Shown: piece by piece, positions 17,442 to 26,342 of the stretch
How positions within the stretch are numbered: the stretch's first letter is position 1
How the letters are laid out: each line of letters opens with the position of its first letter
Assembly: GCF_002953935.1 (NCBI RefSeq)
Contig: NZ_CP026514.1
Span: 3,286,001-3,350,000, forward strand
Direction of reading: 5' to 3'
From: Arthrobacter sp. PGP41
Lineage (GTDB): Bacteria; Actinomycetota; Actinomycetes; Actinomycetales; Micrococcaceae
DNA length: 64,000 bases
Program-made: the position numbers and the translations under genes
Notes under the pieces: model-generated
Databases searched by the model: none
What the model saw: the letters and a program-made list of their open reading frames with translations, nothing else
Told to the model about the DNA's origin: nothing

Positions 17442-18614
17442 TCACGGATCAGCCGGGCGTGCGGGTGCGCACATGCTGGCTGCTGTGGAACGGGCAGCCT
17501 CCTCCATCCGGGCAACGAGCGGCGGGACGGTGGACACGTCCAGTTCCGCCGGCGGCAGCGCCATGCCCACGGAGACCTGCTGCTGGCCGTCCAGCGAGGA
17601 AATGGACTGCACGTTGTACGCGCCTCCCCCGCCGTACACAAAGACGTGGCGCTGGCCGGGGCAGATCCCTTCCGTCTGCTGGAGTCCCCCCAGAACACAC
17701 GGGTTTCCCTCCACCATTGACTTCCACGCCTCCATACTGACCAGCCGTCCCGCTGGTAGGGCGGCGAAGAATGCGTTCAGGTCTGCAACGGTGGAAATGA
17801 TGCCGGCATCGCCGGACCCCGCGACGATGTCCGTGCGGGTGAAGTCAATCCTGTTTCCGCCGGCCAGCACGTAGCCGTGGAGCATGGGCTCCGGCGGCGG
17901 TCCCGGAACGGCAACCAGGGTGTTACCCATGCCTGCGGGCTCAAAGACGTCCGCGCCGAGGACATCGGCGAGCGTACGGCCATGGATCCGTTCCAGCATC
18001 CATGCCAGCACTTCCCAGTCGGTTGCGGACCACGCCGCCTCGGACAGCGGCCCAGGCGAGGCAGGCGTTCCGGCCGCGATCCTGAGCCTTTCTTCGAAGG
18101 TCAGCACGCTGGTCTGCAGCTCTTCCACCGTCCGGGTCCCGAGCAAGCGCGGAATGTAGTCCGGGAGCCCCGAGCGGCTGCCGAGCAGCTCCCGGATTGT
18201 GGTCCGCTGCCAGCCCGGGAAGATGGCGCCAAAGTCGGGCAGGTGATCGGAAACCGGATCGTCCAGGCGGATGGCGCCCTTCTCCACGAGCTTGAGGACG
18301 GACACGGCCACCATCGGCGCTCCGGCGCCTGAGATCCACAGCCTGTCCGCTGGCCGGGCGGGCTCACGCGAGTCCAGGTCCCTGGCCCCGGAGGCTTTTG
18401 CTTCCTCCCGGCCGCCGTTGCGCACATGGATGACCACCGCCGGCGCGCCGGCCTCCACGGCGCCGCGGGCAAAGGTTTCCAGCTCCGAGGTGGGGGCGGC
18501 CGGGGGCTCAGGACTGGGAGCGGCGGGATTGGGGGATGTGCACGCGCCGACCAGGACAGCGACGGCCACAGCTCCGATTGCGGCGGGACACAGCAGCCGG
18601 AATTGAGGACCCAT
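17442..18614 (-). CDS. Serine-hydrolase-fold lipoprotein lacking catalytic residues
   Basis: 390 residues: signal peptide with lipobox LVGAC (Cys25), a Pro-rich linker, then a beta-lactamase/DD-peptidase-type fold (VLKLVEKGAIRLDDPVSDHLP, and AWSATDWEVLAWMLERIHG). At the place of the SxxK motif the sequence reads ISGAGAP, with Gly96 for Ser and Ala99 for Lys; the YxN motif is WSA (195-197); the KTG/HxG region is YGGGGAYN. All three catalytic motifs are therefore gone. It is probably a membrane-anchored pseudoenzyme that binds cell-wall or peptide ligands. It lies 9 bases downstream of a 56-codon gene on the same strand. Confidence 0.8.
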   Translation of the reverse strand: MGPQFRLLCPAAIGAVAVAVLVGACTSPNPAAPSPEPPAAPTSELETFARGAVEAGAPAVVIHVRNGGREEAKASGARDLDSREPARPADRLWISGAGAPMVAVSVLKLVEKGAIRLDDPVSDHLPDFGAIFPGWQRTTIRELLGSRSGLPDYIPRLLGTRTVEELQTSVLTFEERLRIAAGTPASPGPLSEAAWSATDWEVLAWMLERIHGRTLADVLGADVFEPAGMGNTLVAVPGPPPEPMLHGYVLAGGNRIDFTRTDIVAGSGDAGIISTVADLNAFFAALPAGRLVSMEAWKSMVEGNPCVLGGLQQTEGICPGQRHVFVYGGGGAYNVQSISSLDGQQQVSVGMALPPAELDVSTVPPLVARMEEAARSTAASMCAPARPADP

Positions 18615-18623
18615 GGCGCGCGG

Positions 18624-18794
18624 TCAGCCCATTCCCGCGGGGCCTGCCCAGGTGCCGGGGGCGCCGGTCCCGCCTCCGCCGCGGTCATCGTCCTTACCGC
18701 AGCAACGGCATCGCTTGTACAGGCCGCCGTCTTCGGCGTGTTCCACATGCCAATCGTGGCGGATGTTCAATCTGCACATCAGGGCCTGCAACAT
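18624..18794 (-). CDS. Small Cys-rich protein upstream of the hydrolase-like lipoprotein
   Basis: 56 residues: MLQALMCRLN start, then HDWHVEHAEDGGLYKRCRCC followed by GK and a Gly-rich tail. The CxCCGK group after an aromatic/charged stretch resembles small metal-binding actinobacterial proteins. The ATG at 18794 has AGGAGA 5 bases upstream, a strong site. It probably forms an operon with the lipoprotein gene. Function unknown. Confidence 0.6.
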   Translation of the reverse strand: MLQALMCRLNIRHDWHVEHAEDGGLYKRCRCCGKDDDRGGGGTGAPGTWAGPAGMG

Positions 18795-18973
18795 GGCTTC
18801 TCCTCACTGAGAATTCCTGCCGTCCCCCACCGTTAAGTATGTTCCTCAGACACATGCCCGGAGTAGGCCCTGAATACTGCCGGTCTTGCTAAAGGTGAAA
18901 GCGGAGCGAAGGGGAAGGATATAGCACGCCGTTACAATGGCGGATATTGCCCTTAGCCTCCCGGAGGAACTCA

Positions 18974-19213
18974 ATGCTGAACTACTTTCGCGAGCGGCAA
19001 GATGCCCTGGAAGCTACGTCGGGGCGGCGAATTTACAACTATTCCTCCGGGGCCCTGGTCCTTGCAGTCATGGCATTGGTTTTTGCGGGTCTTGCACCCG
19101 TATGGGTCTCCTGGGCGACTCTCCTGGCGTCTTGTTCCCTGGACGTCTTTCTGACCAGGAAATGGATTAGGGAAGATGCGCTAAGGGCTTTCCGGGCCCA
19201 TCATGCGGTCTGA
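18974..19213 (+). CDS. Small two-helix membrane protein
   Basis: 79 residues starting MLNYFRERQD, with two adjacent hydrophobic segments (about 24-43 and 45-60) and a basic C-terminus. The ATG follows GGAGG by 7 bases, a clear ribosome site, which decides this start over an overlapping frame at 18937. Function not recognised. Confidence 0.6.
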   Translation: MLNYFRERQDALEATSGRRIYNYSSGALVLAVMALVFAGLAPVWVSWATLLASCSLDVFLTRKWIREDALRAFRAHHAV

Positions 19214-19347
19214 TTTCCCGTACACCGGACGCTAGGGCGCAATTGAATTGACGCACCCGACTGGCTGTTTCCGATGCCCCGCCCTGGAGTGTTTTCAGGG
19301 GCTGTTGGATCTGGCCGCCCCCAGCAGCGGCCAGTCCCGCCTGGGGG

Positions 19348-20046
19348 TCAGCGCAGGACGCCGCAGACCGCCGGGTCGGTGGCTTCGGCCGGCAGGTCAC
19401 CATTCAGTTCGCTTCCGCCTTCAGGGTCACTGAAGTTGTAGGTTCCGTTGCCGTCGTAGTCCAGCCCGTGGATCACGAGGACGCCTTCGCCGTCCCGGAT
19501 GGAATCCGCGATCTGCTTGGCCGTCCCGAGTCCGCCGGCACCGGGGTAGCCTGTTCCGGCGACGTCGGTGAACTCGATGTTGTCCCGGCTGTAACTCAAG
19601 ATCCCGTCGCGGGAGACGGGGAAGCGGGCCACATCGAGGAAGCTGGCCGGCGTGGTGTCCCCGGTGGTGTTCAGCGATACCACCACCGGGCCGTAGGCCG
19701 GTATGCCTTCAACGGTGTTGATGCGGCCGTCCAGGTTCGCGTCCTGGGCGAGGGTGGGGCACTCGTTCAGGGCGTCGTTGCCGTAATGGATGTGCTGGGC
19801 GTGGGGCGCGTCCGGCGTCAGGCCCTCAGCGTGGACCTCAATGTGTTCGATTTTCTGGTTTTTCACCACGGCCGTAGCGGTGCCGGACGCGCCGGATCCG
19901 TTCAGTTCGCTGAGCACAGCGGTGAGCGTCACCGACTTGTCCGACGATTTCCCGTTATTGGCCAGGACGGGGCCGGCACCCAGGGATACCACTGTGATTA
20001 CTGCTGCTGCGGCGCCGCCAATGGCCAGTTTGGAATTTCTGTTCAT
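19348..20046 (-). CDS. Secreted CHRD-like protein
   Basis: 232 residues with a Sec signal peptide (hydrophobic about 8-27, ending VLANNG), then a domain with VTLTAVLSELNGSGASGTAT, AQHIHYGND and YSRDNIEFTDV. This fits CHRD-type beta domains, which are found in secreted bacterial proteins of unknown role. ATG at 20046 has GGGAG upstream; the longer open frame adds only a charged extension before the signal peptide. It is probably extracellular. Confidence 0.7.
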   Translation of the reverse strand: MNRNSKLAIGGAAAAVITVVSLGAGPVLANNGKSSDKSVTLTAVLSELNGSGASGTATAVVKNQKIEHIEVHAEGLTPDAPHAQHIHYGNDALNECPTLAQDANLDGRINTVEGIPAYGPVVVSLNTTGDTTPASFLDVARFPVSRDGILSYSRDNIEFTDVAGTGYPGAGGLGTAKQIADSIRDGEGVLVIHGLDYDGNGTYNFSDPEGGSELNGDLPAEATDPAVCGVLR

Positions 20047-20139
20047 TTTCTGCTCCCTACCGAGGGGCCGCCGAGGAGGTTCGGCGGTCTTCTGTGATTC
20101 GCAGCACAATGGCCCCGGGATGGGTGTGGTCCCCGCAGG

Positions 20140-21413
20140 CTATGGATGGTTGTGCCGCCCCGCCCGGCGGGTGGAGGGGCTGTGGTTAGAGCTTGTCCCA
20201 GACCACAGTTTCCATTCCTCTGTGGCTACAGTGGGCCTGCCCAGCAGGTAACCCTGGCCTGCACCCATGCCCAGCTTCCGCACAGCCGCAAGTTCAGCCT
20301 CGGTTTCAATCCCTTCGGCAACGAGGGAAGCACCAATCTCTCCCGCGAACTTGACCATGGCGGCGCCCAAGGCCTGCAGGCCGGCGTCGGCATTGATGCC
20401 GGTGATGATGTCCCGGTCGAGCTTGATCAAGTCCGGCCTGAGCTCCACAATGTGGCGCATGGAGGCGAACCCTGCACCGGCATCGTCTACGGCGATCTTC
20501 AAACCTGCGCGCCGCAGTGGGGCCAAGGCTTCTCCAAGCCGGCCGTAGTCGGCCACCCCATGGTGTTCCGTCAGCTCCAGCACAACGCGTCCAACCGGAA
20601 TGGCGCTTCCCTGCACCACGCTGGATATCCGGTTATCAAGGCAGGCCCCGGGGGAAAGATTGACTGCCACGTAGAGGTCCTCCGGGAGGGACACCGCGGC
20701 GGACAGCGCCGATTGAAGCGCGATAATTTCCAGATCCACACCCAGTCCCACGGAGGCAGCCTCCACAAACCAGGCCTGCGGGGACATTCCGGGATCATCA
20801 GCGCTCAGGAACCTGGTCAGCGCCTCCGCGCCGATCACGGCGCCGGAATCCAGGGCTCGAATCGGCTGGAACGCCGTCAACAAAGTTCGGGAAGAAAGCA
20901 TGGCTTCCACCCCGGCGCGGGCTTCTTCGGCTGCAGCGTCATGGGCCGCCGGCACGTCCAGGGCACGCGTGGTCCCCTCGAAGCCGCACACCTGCCCCTG
21001 GCCGTCAAAGATGGGCCTGCCGGAAACCTCAACAAGGACCCGGCTGCCGTTCCGGTGACGGATCGCGGTCACGAGGCCGGTCCATGAGGAGTCATTAGCC
21101 TCCAGGCCCACCCGGTCCTGCAGCGCCCGGGCCAGGTCATCGGGTTCCATAACCTGGCTGAAGTGCTGGCCGAGGAGCTCGGAGGGGTCATATCCGATGA
21201 GCTCGCGGGACATTGGCCCGGAGAACGTGAACCTGCCGTCCGGGCCAATAGTCCACAACCATTCCCTGCTGGGGCCAGCACAGCTTCCAGGAGACGGGAC
21301 GTCCTGGAAGCGGCAGCGGATTTTCGGTTCTGCCTGCGCAGCAGTGTCCACGCCAAGTAGGCAGCAACCGGCGCAATCACGGCGGCGAGGACAACCGCTC
21401 CCCAGGGTTCCAT
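20140..21413 (-). pseudogene. Membrane PAS-EAL protein interrupted by a one-base frameshift
   Basis: Two frames join into one protein of about 424 residues. The first 50 codons (from ATG 21413: MEPWGAVVLAAVIAPVAAYL) give a membrane helix and linker. From about 21263 the other frame continues EWLWTIGPDGRFTFSG (PAS) and an EAL domain with GAEALTRF, VNLSPGA, ELTE, VDDAGAGFASM, IKLDR and AEGIETEAEL. The paralogue at 44340 has the same architecture and reads through SGEWLW. Adding one G to the GGG at 21264-21266 restores the frame. It is either a sequencing slip in a G-run or a real mutation. The catalytic EAL residues are intact, so the restored protein should be a phosphodiesterase. Confidence 0.75.
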
Positions 21414-21622
21414 CAGCAGGAGCGCCGATACGGATTACTACTGATTGGAGCCATGGTTCCCCCCGGAGACCAATTACTAACTTTGCTTGGTAATTCAATA
21501 TAGCCTGACGGTATGCCCGTGCCAGTAACGCTGTAGTAACGCCGCGGAAGGTAGAGCTGGGCGGACCGCTCGACACATAAGCCAGAGGCCACGGCACCTG
21601 GCACTACGCCAGGGAGAAGAAC

Positions 21623-22564
21623 ATGAAGAACCCGTCGTACAGAGAAACCCGGACCGCGCATTCTGAGCCAGTGGCAGGCCGAGGCGCCCGCTCCTGCAGG
21701 GGTATCGCGGGGCGCCTGGGGTTGCTGGCCGCCGTCGTCACCGGACTGGTGGCCGGCTCCGTCGCTGCGCCGGCAGCCGCGCAGGCCCCGGCACCGCTGG
21801 ACTACGTCGCTTTGGGGGATTCCTATACCTCCGGCATCGGCGCCTCCCCTAATGTCACCATCTCTCCGCTCTACCCCGCCGGGCTGCAGCCGTGCTACCA
21901 GGCCTCGCCGGGCTACGCCGACGTGCTGGACGCGCAGGACGACGTGCAGCTCACGGCCAACGCCGCCTGCGCGGGCTGGACCGCCGCCATGGTGCCCATG
22001 CAGGTCCACGTGGCATCCGCGGCCGGAGTGCTGAACGCGGAAACGGACCTGGTGACCATCACCGCCGGCGGAAACGACGTTGGGTTCGGGAACCTGCTCG
22101 GAGCCTGCATGCGGTACCCCCTGGACATTTGTGCGGCGGAGGTCAAGGCCGCGGAAAGCGTTGCCCAGGCGGTGGTCCTCCCTGCCCTGACCGCTGCCTA
22201 CGCAGCCATCCGCGCCCAGGCACCGAATGCCAGAATCGTGGCACTGGGCTATCCGCACCTGTTCTCGCCGGAGGTCGGGGCCAACGGCTACATCACCAAT
22301 GAAGCGGCGAAGGTCTTCAACAAGGGCACGGACACCCTGAACAAGGTCATCAAGGAGGCGGCCAAGAAGTCCCCCGGCACCGTCTATGTCAGCGTCACGG
22401 ACGAGTTCGCCGGGCACGGCGTCGGCTTGCCCGGTTCCTGGTTCTTTTTCGACCCCGCCGACCCCTTCAACGGCATGAATTTCCACCCGAATGCCACCGG
22501 CTACGCCCTGGGCTACGCTGACGCCATCATCCGCGAAGCGAAAGTCCCGGCCCTCAGCAAATGA
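21623..22564 (+). CDS. Secreted SGNH-hydrolase/lipase
   Basis: 313 residues: signal peptide (hydrophobic about 29-47, ending AAPAAAQAP), then GDSYTSGIG with the nucleophile Ser, ITAGGNDVGFG with the block-III Asn, and FHPNATGYALGYA with the His. Six Cys residues could form disulfides. It matches the secreted SGNH lipase/esterase group of actinobacteria. AGGGAGAAG precedes the ATG. The substrate (lipid, acyl sugar) is unknown. Confidence 0.88.
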   Translation: MKNPSYRETRTAHSEPVAGRGARSCRGIAGRLGLLAAVVTGLVAGSVAAPAAAQAPAPLDYVALGDSYTSGIGASPNVTISPLYPAGLQPCYQASPGYADVLDAQDDVQLTANAACAGWTAAMVPMQVHVASAAGVLNAETDLVTITAGGNDVGFGNLLGACMRYPLDICAAEVKAAESVAQAVVLPALTAAYAAIRAQAPNARIVALGYPHLFSPEVGANGYITNEAAKVFNKGTDTLNKVIKEAAKKSPGTVYVSVTDEFAGHGVGLPGSWFFFDPADPFNGMNFHPNATGYALGYADAIIREAKVPALSK

Positions 22565-22710
22565 CGGGAAGGCACGCCACCGACCGGCCAGCCGAGAATT
22601 GATGGAATGTTGATTCTGGGAACGGCGCTTTCTTGATGGTGGACCGCCAGAATCAAGTGGTTCGGCCGGGCCGCTGTGGCTCGGCCCGTCACTTGAACGG
22701 GGTAAACCTC

Positions 22711-23184
22711 ATGGGTATCGGCGTGAAAATTGTGTCCGGTGAGGTCCGGGTCCCGCGGACTGTTGTTGCGGACAGCTCAGGCCCAGGGGCACGGACGGCT
22801 GGGCAAGCGCCAGCGTTGGACCTCGCGCAGCTCATGAAAATTGGCGACGATCTCAGCCCGGAAATCGCGCTCAGATTTCTGTCTGACTACCTGGGCATGA
22901 TTCCCGGCCGCTGGTCCCGCATCCTCCTGGCCCTGGACGACGAAGACCCGGACGTGGTCCTGGACGCCCTGGTCAGTTTGCGGATCACCTCGTCCATGGC
23001 GGGCGCCTGGGAGGCAGAAGCGCACTGCCGGGAGTTGGAATCGCTGGTGCGTGCAGGATGCACTGCCAAAGCACGGGTGGAAGCCTCGAAGCTCGGCCCC
23101 AAGCTTGAGCGCCTCTTCTGCGCGGCCCCGGATCTACTGAAGCAGGCTCAAGGTAGCCTGCAGGTGCCGTTTTCCGGTAGGTAA
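22711..23184 (+). CDS. Hpt-like protein lacking the phosphoacceptor His
   Basis: 157 residues. The core (about 35-140) reads as an Hpt four-helix bundle: FLSDYLGMIPGRWSRI, then DALVSLRITSSMAGA, where the usual AHxLKGSS has Val88 for His and Arg91 for Lys. A paralogue at 40350 shows the same change (Ile91). The protein should keep the fold but cannot be a phosphotransfer domain of the classical kind; a docking or inhibitory role is possible. ATG at 22711 has GGGG upstream and begins with conserved-looking sequence. Confidence 0.65.
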   Translation: MGIGVKIVSGEVRVPRTVVADSSGPGARTAGQAPALDLAQLMKIGDDLSPEIALRFLSDYLGMIPGRWSRILLALDDEDPDVVLDALVSLRITSSMAGAWEAEAHCRELESLVRAGCTAKARVEASKLGPKLERLFCAAPDLLKQAQGSLQVPFSGR

Positions 23185-23240
23185 CGGCCGGCGCAGGAGA
23201 ATCCCATGCGAGTCATGCCGCGGTTGGAACGTGCATCGGC

Positions 23241-23381
23241 TCAGCCACGCATCAGGACGTAGGCGGCCAGAACCAGGACCACCAGCAAGACGACACCAAG
23301 GATAACCAGCGGCGGGCGGCCTCCTTTGGCCGGACCCGGCCCCCTGCGGCGCCCGTGCTTTCGTTCAATTACATTCGCCAT
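23241..23381 (-). CDS. Small single-helix membrane protein
   Basis: 46 residues: a basic N-terminus rich in Arg/Lys/Gly (MANVIERKHGRRRGPGPAKG), one hydrophobic helix (about 25-43, PLVILGVVLLVVLVLAAYVL) and a two-residue tail. This charge pattern is typical of genuine small membrane proteins. Shine-Dalgarno support is weak. It resembles the 39-residue protein at 44060 in design. Confidence 0.5.
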   Translation of the reverse strand: MANVIERKHGRRRGPGPAKGGRPPLVILGVVLLVVLVLAAYVLMRG

Positions 23382-23494
23382 GCGCAGACTCTACGCATCC
23401 CCTCGCTTCGGCGCCTGCGTATTGCCTACTCGTTTTACAAATTCCCACCACGTGGTTCGGGCGGCTTCGGGAGCCTTGGCGCCTGCCGCCCTCC

Positions 23495-24349
23495 TCAACG
23501 AGTCAAGCCGGCCCAGGATTCCAGGAACTTCCCGGCGATGTGGGCGTGGCCGGCGGTGTTGGGGTGGGCGCCGTCGGCGTCGAAACCCGGACTGTTGGCG
23601 CCCGTGAACCAGTTGCCCTCCGCGGCGTCAATAAACGGCGCATTGGCAGCCGCGGCGCCGGCGCGGACAGCGCTGTTCACGCCGCGCAGTTCCTCCGCCA
23701 GGGGCCGCGGCGCCGACGGCCCCAGCACCACCACCTGGACGCCCGGCCAGAACCTGCGGGCCGCCTCGATGGTTTGGGCAGTGGCGGCTTCCACTTCAGC
23801 TGGGTTACGGACGGCGGCATCGTTCTGCCCGCCCTGCAGTACCAGGACGTTGGGCACAAAGGCGGGGTTGGCGGCGATCCTCCGCAACCGGACTTCGTAC
23901 TCTTCGCCCTGCTCGTCCTGCGCCCCGCCGCCCCAGGCGAACCCGGTTCCGCCCGCGCCGTCCACGGTGGCGGGGTAGCCGAGCTCCGCGGCAACAAGGT
24001 ACGCCCATCCCTGGTCCGGCTGGTCCGCCCCCACCCCGGCTGTGTACGAATCACCGAGAATCAGCAGGGCAGGCTCGGCGGGCAGCTCAATGCCCAAGGT
24101 TCCGGGCGTTGGAGGCGTGGCGGTACCCGTGAAAGCGGGCGACGGCGCCACGGAAGCAGTAGCCGACGGCGCGGCTGCCGACGGGCTCGCGGCCGCGGGA
24201 CCAGCTTCGTCCGGGTTCCGGGGCCCCATCAGGGCAATGGCGGCCACCCCGAACGCCACCACGGCCAGCACGAAAAGTCCGCCGTACTTGAGCCAGTCCT
24301 GCCTGGACCTGAACGCACCGCCAGCCGGCCGGCGTCGCCCGCTAGCCAT
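23495..24349 (-). CDS. Membrane-anchored SGNH hydrolase
   Basis: 284 residues: one N-terminal membrane helix (about 24-44), a Pro/Ala/Ser linker, then an SGNH domain with ILGDSYTAGVG, LQGGQNDAA and DGAHPNTAGHAHIA. The catalytic Ser, Gly, Asn and His blocks are all present. The ATG at 24349 overlaps the lipid-kinase stop by 8 bases, so the two are co-translated; both may act on envelope lipids. Confidence 0.85.
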   Translation of the reverse strand: MASGRRRPAGGAFRSRQDWLKYGGLFVLAVVAFGVAAIALMGPRNPDEAGPAAASPSAAAPSATASVAPSPAFTGTATPPTPGTLGIELPAEPALLILGDSYTAGVGADQPDQGWAYLVAAELGYPATVDGAGGTGFAWGGGAQDEQGEEYEVRLRRIAANPAFVPNVLVLQGGQNDAAVRNPAEVEAATAQTIEAARRFWPGVQVVVLGPSAPRPLAEELRGVNSAVRAGAAAANAPFIDAAEGNWFTGANSPGFDADGAHPNTAGHAHIAGKFLESWAGLTR

Positions 24350-25274
24350 CGAACCGCGCACTGGTGCTGCTTGCCGGCACCACCACGTGCACGGCGTTGC
24401 GCTCGATGGTGAACTCCGCGGGCGTGTCCGTGGCGATCTCGCCGTCGAGGTTCACCGGCATGGGCGGTTCGGTGACCAGCCGGACCCGCCGGGTGGTCAG
24501 GTGGTACACCCCGTGGCGCTCCACGAAGCTGCCGTCCTTCAGCAGCCGCGCGATCCGCACGTGCTCGCGGAGCGGCGCTCCGGGGATTGCATAAATGTCG
24601 AGGAGGTGGTCATCAATCCCGGCCGTCGGCGAGACCGTGTTGCCGCCGCCGTAGTGCCGGCCGTTGCCCACCGCCACCTGCAGCATATCCTTGAGCTCCA
24701 GCGCGTCATGGTCCCCGTCCGGGAACTCGAGCCGGGCGCGGAACGGCCGGTGCCGGGCGTAGGCGCGCACGGCGGCCACGCCGTAGGCCGCCGGCCCGAG
24801 GTACCGCTTCAGGCGGGGGCTGAGTGTCTCGGTGACACCTACTGACAGGCCAACGGATGCAACGTTCAGGAAGGGCATGCCATTCGCCCGCCCCAGGTCG
24901 ATGTCCACCACCTTCCCGCCGGCGAGCGCAGCGCAGGCCCCGGCAAGATCACCCGGTATCTCCAGCGTGCGGGCAAGGTCATTGGCGGTTCCCAGCGGCA
25001 GGACACCGAGTACGATTCCGGTCCCGGCGAGCCGGCCGGCGGCGTAGGAGACCGTCCCGTCACCGCCGCCAACAACCACCAGGTCGTGCCCGTCGGCAAC
25101 CACCCGGTCGAGCATTCCGGGCAGCTCCGCGCCGGACAGCACGTGGTGCACGGAGGAGACGGGGAGGCCGGCCCGCTGCAGTGTGTCCGCTGCCAGCTCC
25201 GGCGCCGCCGCCCCCAGCCGCGCCCCGGCGTTTATTACCAGGGCAGCGGAGTTCGCCTCTCGGGCAACCTTCAT
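24342..25274 (-). CDS. Diacylglycerol/sphingosine-kinase-family lipid kinase
   Basis: 310 residues. The catalytic-domain signature is VVVGGGDGTVSYAAGRL followed by GVLPLGTANDLARTL, and the C-terminal half has VGNGRHYGGG and LDGE, as in DgkB/YegS-type kinases that phosphorylate diacylglycerol or related lipids using ATP. ATG at 25274 (MKVAREANS) has AGGA 8 bases upstream; longer starts cross that site. It overlaps the downstream SGNH gene. Confidence 0.88.
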   Translation of the reverse strand: MKVAREANSAALVINAGARLGAAAPELAADTLQRAGLPVSSVHHVLSGAELPGMLDRVVADGHDLVVVGGGDGTVSYAAGRLAGTGIVLGVLPLGTANDLARTLEIPGDLAGACAALAGGKVVDIDLGRANGMPFLNVASVGLSVGVTETLSPRLKRYLGPAAYGVAAVRAYARHRPFRARLEFPDGDHDALELKDMLQVAVGNGRHYGGGNTVSPTAGIDDHLLDIYAIPGAPLREHVRIARLLKDGSFVERHGVYHLTTRRVRLVTEPPMPVNLDGEIATDTPAEFTIERNAVHVVVPASSTSARFDG

Positions 25275-25351
25275 GAGGAACATCCTAGGCGGGGCGGGCT
25301 GGGAAAACGCCGGGCGACCAGGCGGAAGGTACGCCCCGGACAACGGAAGAA

Positions 25352-25382
25352 GTACGACGGCGGCACGCGGCCGCCGTCGTAC
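25352..25382. repeat. Palindromic repeat, copy 3
   Basis: GTACGACGGCGG (25352-25363), loop CACGCGG, CCGCCGTCGTAC (25371-25382). It lies 12 bases 3' of the metallohydrolase stop and could end its transcription. Confidence 0.75.
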
Positions 25383-25394
25383 GTTCCACTATGG

Positions 25395-26210
25395 CTAGTG
25401 CTCGCGGCGGGTCTCCTGGAGCCTCTTAATGAACCAGCGCGACTGTTCCGGCCCGTAGGGCAGGACCGGGATGGCCTTGGTGGCATCGTCCGGGGTGTCG
25501 CGGATGGACTGGCGTGCCTGGCGGACCGCGGTGGTCAGCGTGTGGGCCATGGTCTTGACGAACTGGTCGCTGCACGGCTTCCCGTGCCCGGGGATCAGGA
25601 ACTCGTAGCGGTGGCGGAGCGCGGAGATGTGGCGGAGCACGTCCGCCCACTCCTCCGGGTACGAATCCTCGAAGGACGGGTGCGCGCCCTGCTCCACCAG
25701 ATCGCCCACGTAAAGCGTGGTGGGGGTGCCCACCAGCAGGTCACCGTCGGTGTGGCCCCGGCCCAGGTAGAACAGGGTGGCCGCCAGCCCGCCCAGGTCC
25801 ACCAGCACAGGTTGGTCCCGCACGATGGCGTTGGGGACCACCAGCTCCACGTTCTGTCCTTCGCCGGTGGACATCTCCGGCTCGATTGTCCCCACGAACC
25901 GGCGCTGGAGGTCCCCGCGTTCATCGATCTCGCTGGCGCAGTTCTGGTGCGCCCAGAACTCGGTGACGCCGGCTTCCGCGAACACCGCGTTGCCGAAGAA
26001 ATGGTCGTAATGTGCGTGGGTGTTGACCACCACGAGAGGCAGCTGGGTCTTTTCCCGCACCGCGTCCAGGATTTCCCGCCCCTGCCGGGGGCCGCAGCCG
26101 GTATCGATCACCATGGCCCGCTCGGACCCCACCACCAGTCCGGTGTTCAGCAGCGATCCTTCGGTGACCAGCACGTAGTTGTCCGCGCCGACTTCGAGCC
26201 ATTCCGACAT
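25395..26210 (-). CDS. Metallo-beta-lactamase-fold hydrolase
   Basis: 271 residues. Metal-binding motif THAHYDHFFGN gives the HxHxDH signature; a further His in GRGHTDGDLLVG, an Asp in YVGDLVEQG and a His in IPGHGKP complete the set. It is a soluble metallohydrolase of unknown substrate, possibly glyoxalase II-like or a quinoprotein relative. ATG at 26210 (MSEWLEVGADNYV) has GGAGG and GGAG upstream. A decayed copy of its 5' end occurs at 63856-63963. Confidence 0.88.
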   Translation of the reverse strand: MSEWLEVGADNYVLVTEGSLLNTGLVVGSERAMVIDTGCGPRQGREILDAVREKTQLPLVVVNTHAHYDHFFGNAVFAEAGVTEFWAHQNCASEIDERGDLQRRFVGTIEPEMSTGEGQNVELVVPNAIVRDQPVLVDLGGLAATLFYLGRGHTDGDLLVGTPTTLYVGDLVEQGAHPSFEDSYPEEWADVLRHISALRHRYEFLIPGHGKPCSDQFVKTMAHTLTTAVRQARQSIRDTPDDATKAIPVLPYGPEQSRWFIKRLQETRREH

Positions 26211-26342
26211 TGTTTCTCCGTACCTCCGGCAAAGCAGTGTGCGTTCGTCTAGGCGTTGATTGTACCCAGCATGCCTTGAAGTTCCCGGGACGCGCACGCA
26301 TGCCGGTGGCCGGGCATGCCGGAAAAGCCGGGCAGTCCGTGC

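Noticed and set aside
18937..19170. A 77-codon frame overlapping the small membrane protein gene
   Set aside because: The frame starting at 18974 has a strong ribosome site and a coherent two-helix protein; this one lacks both.
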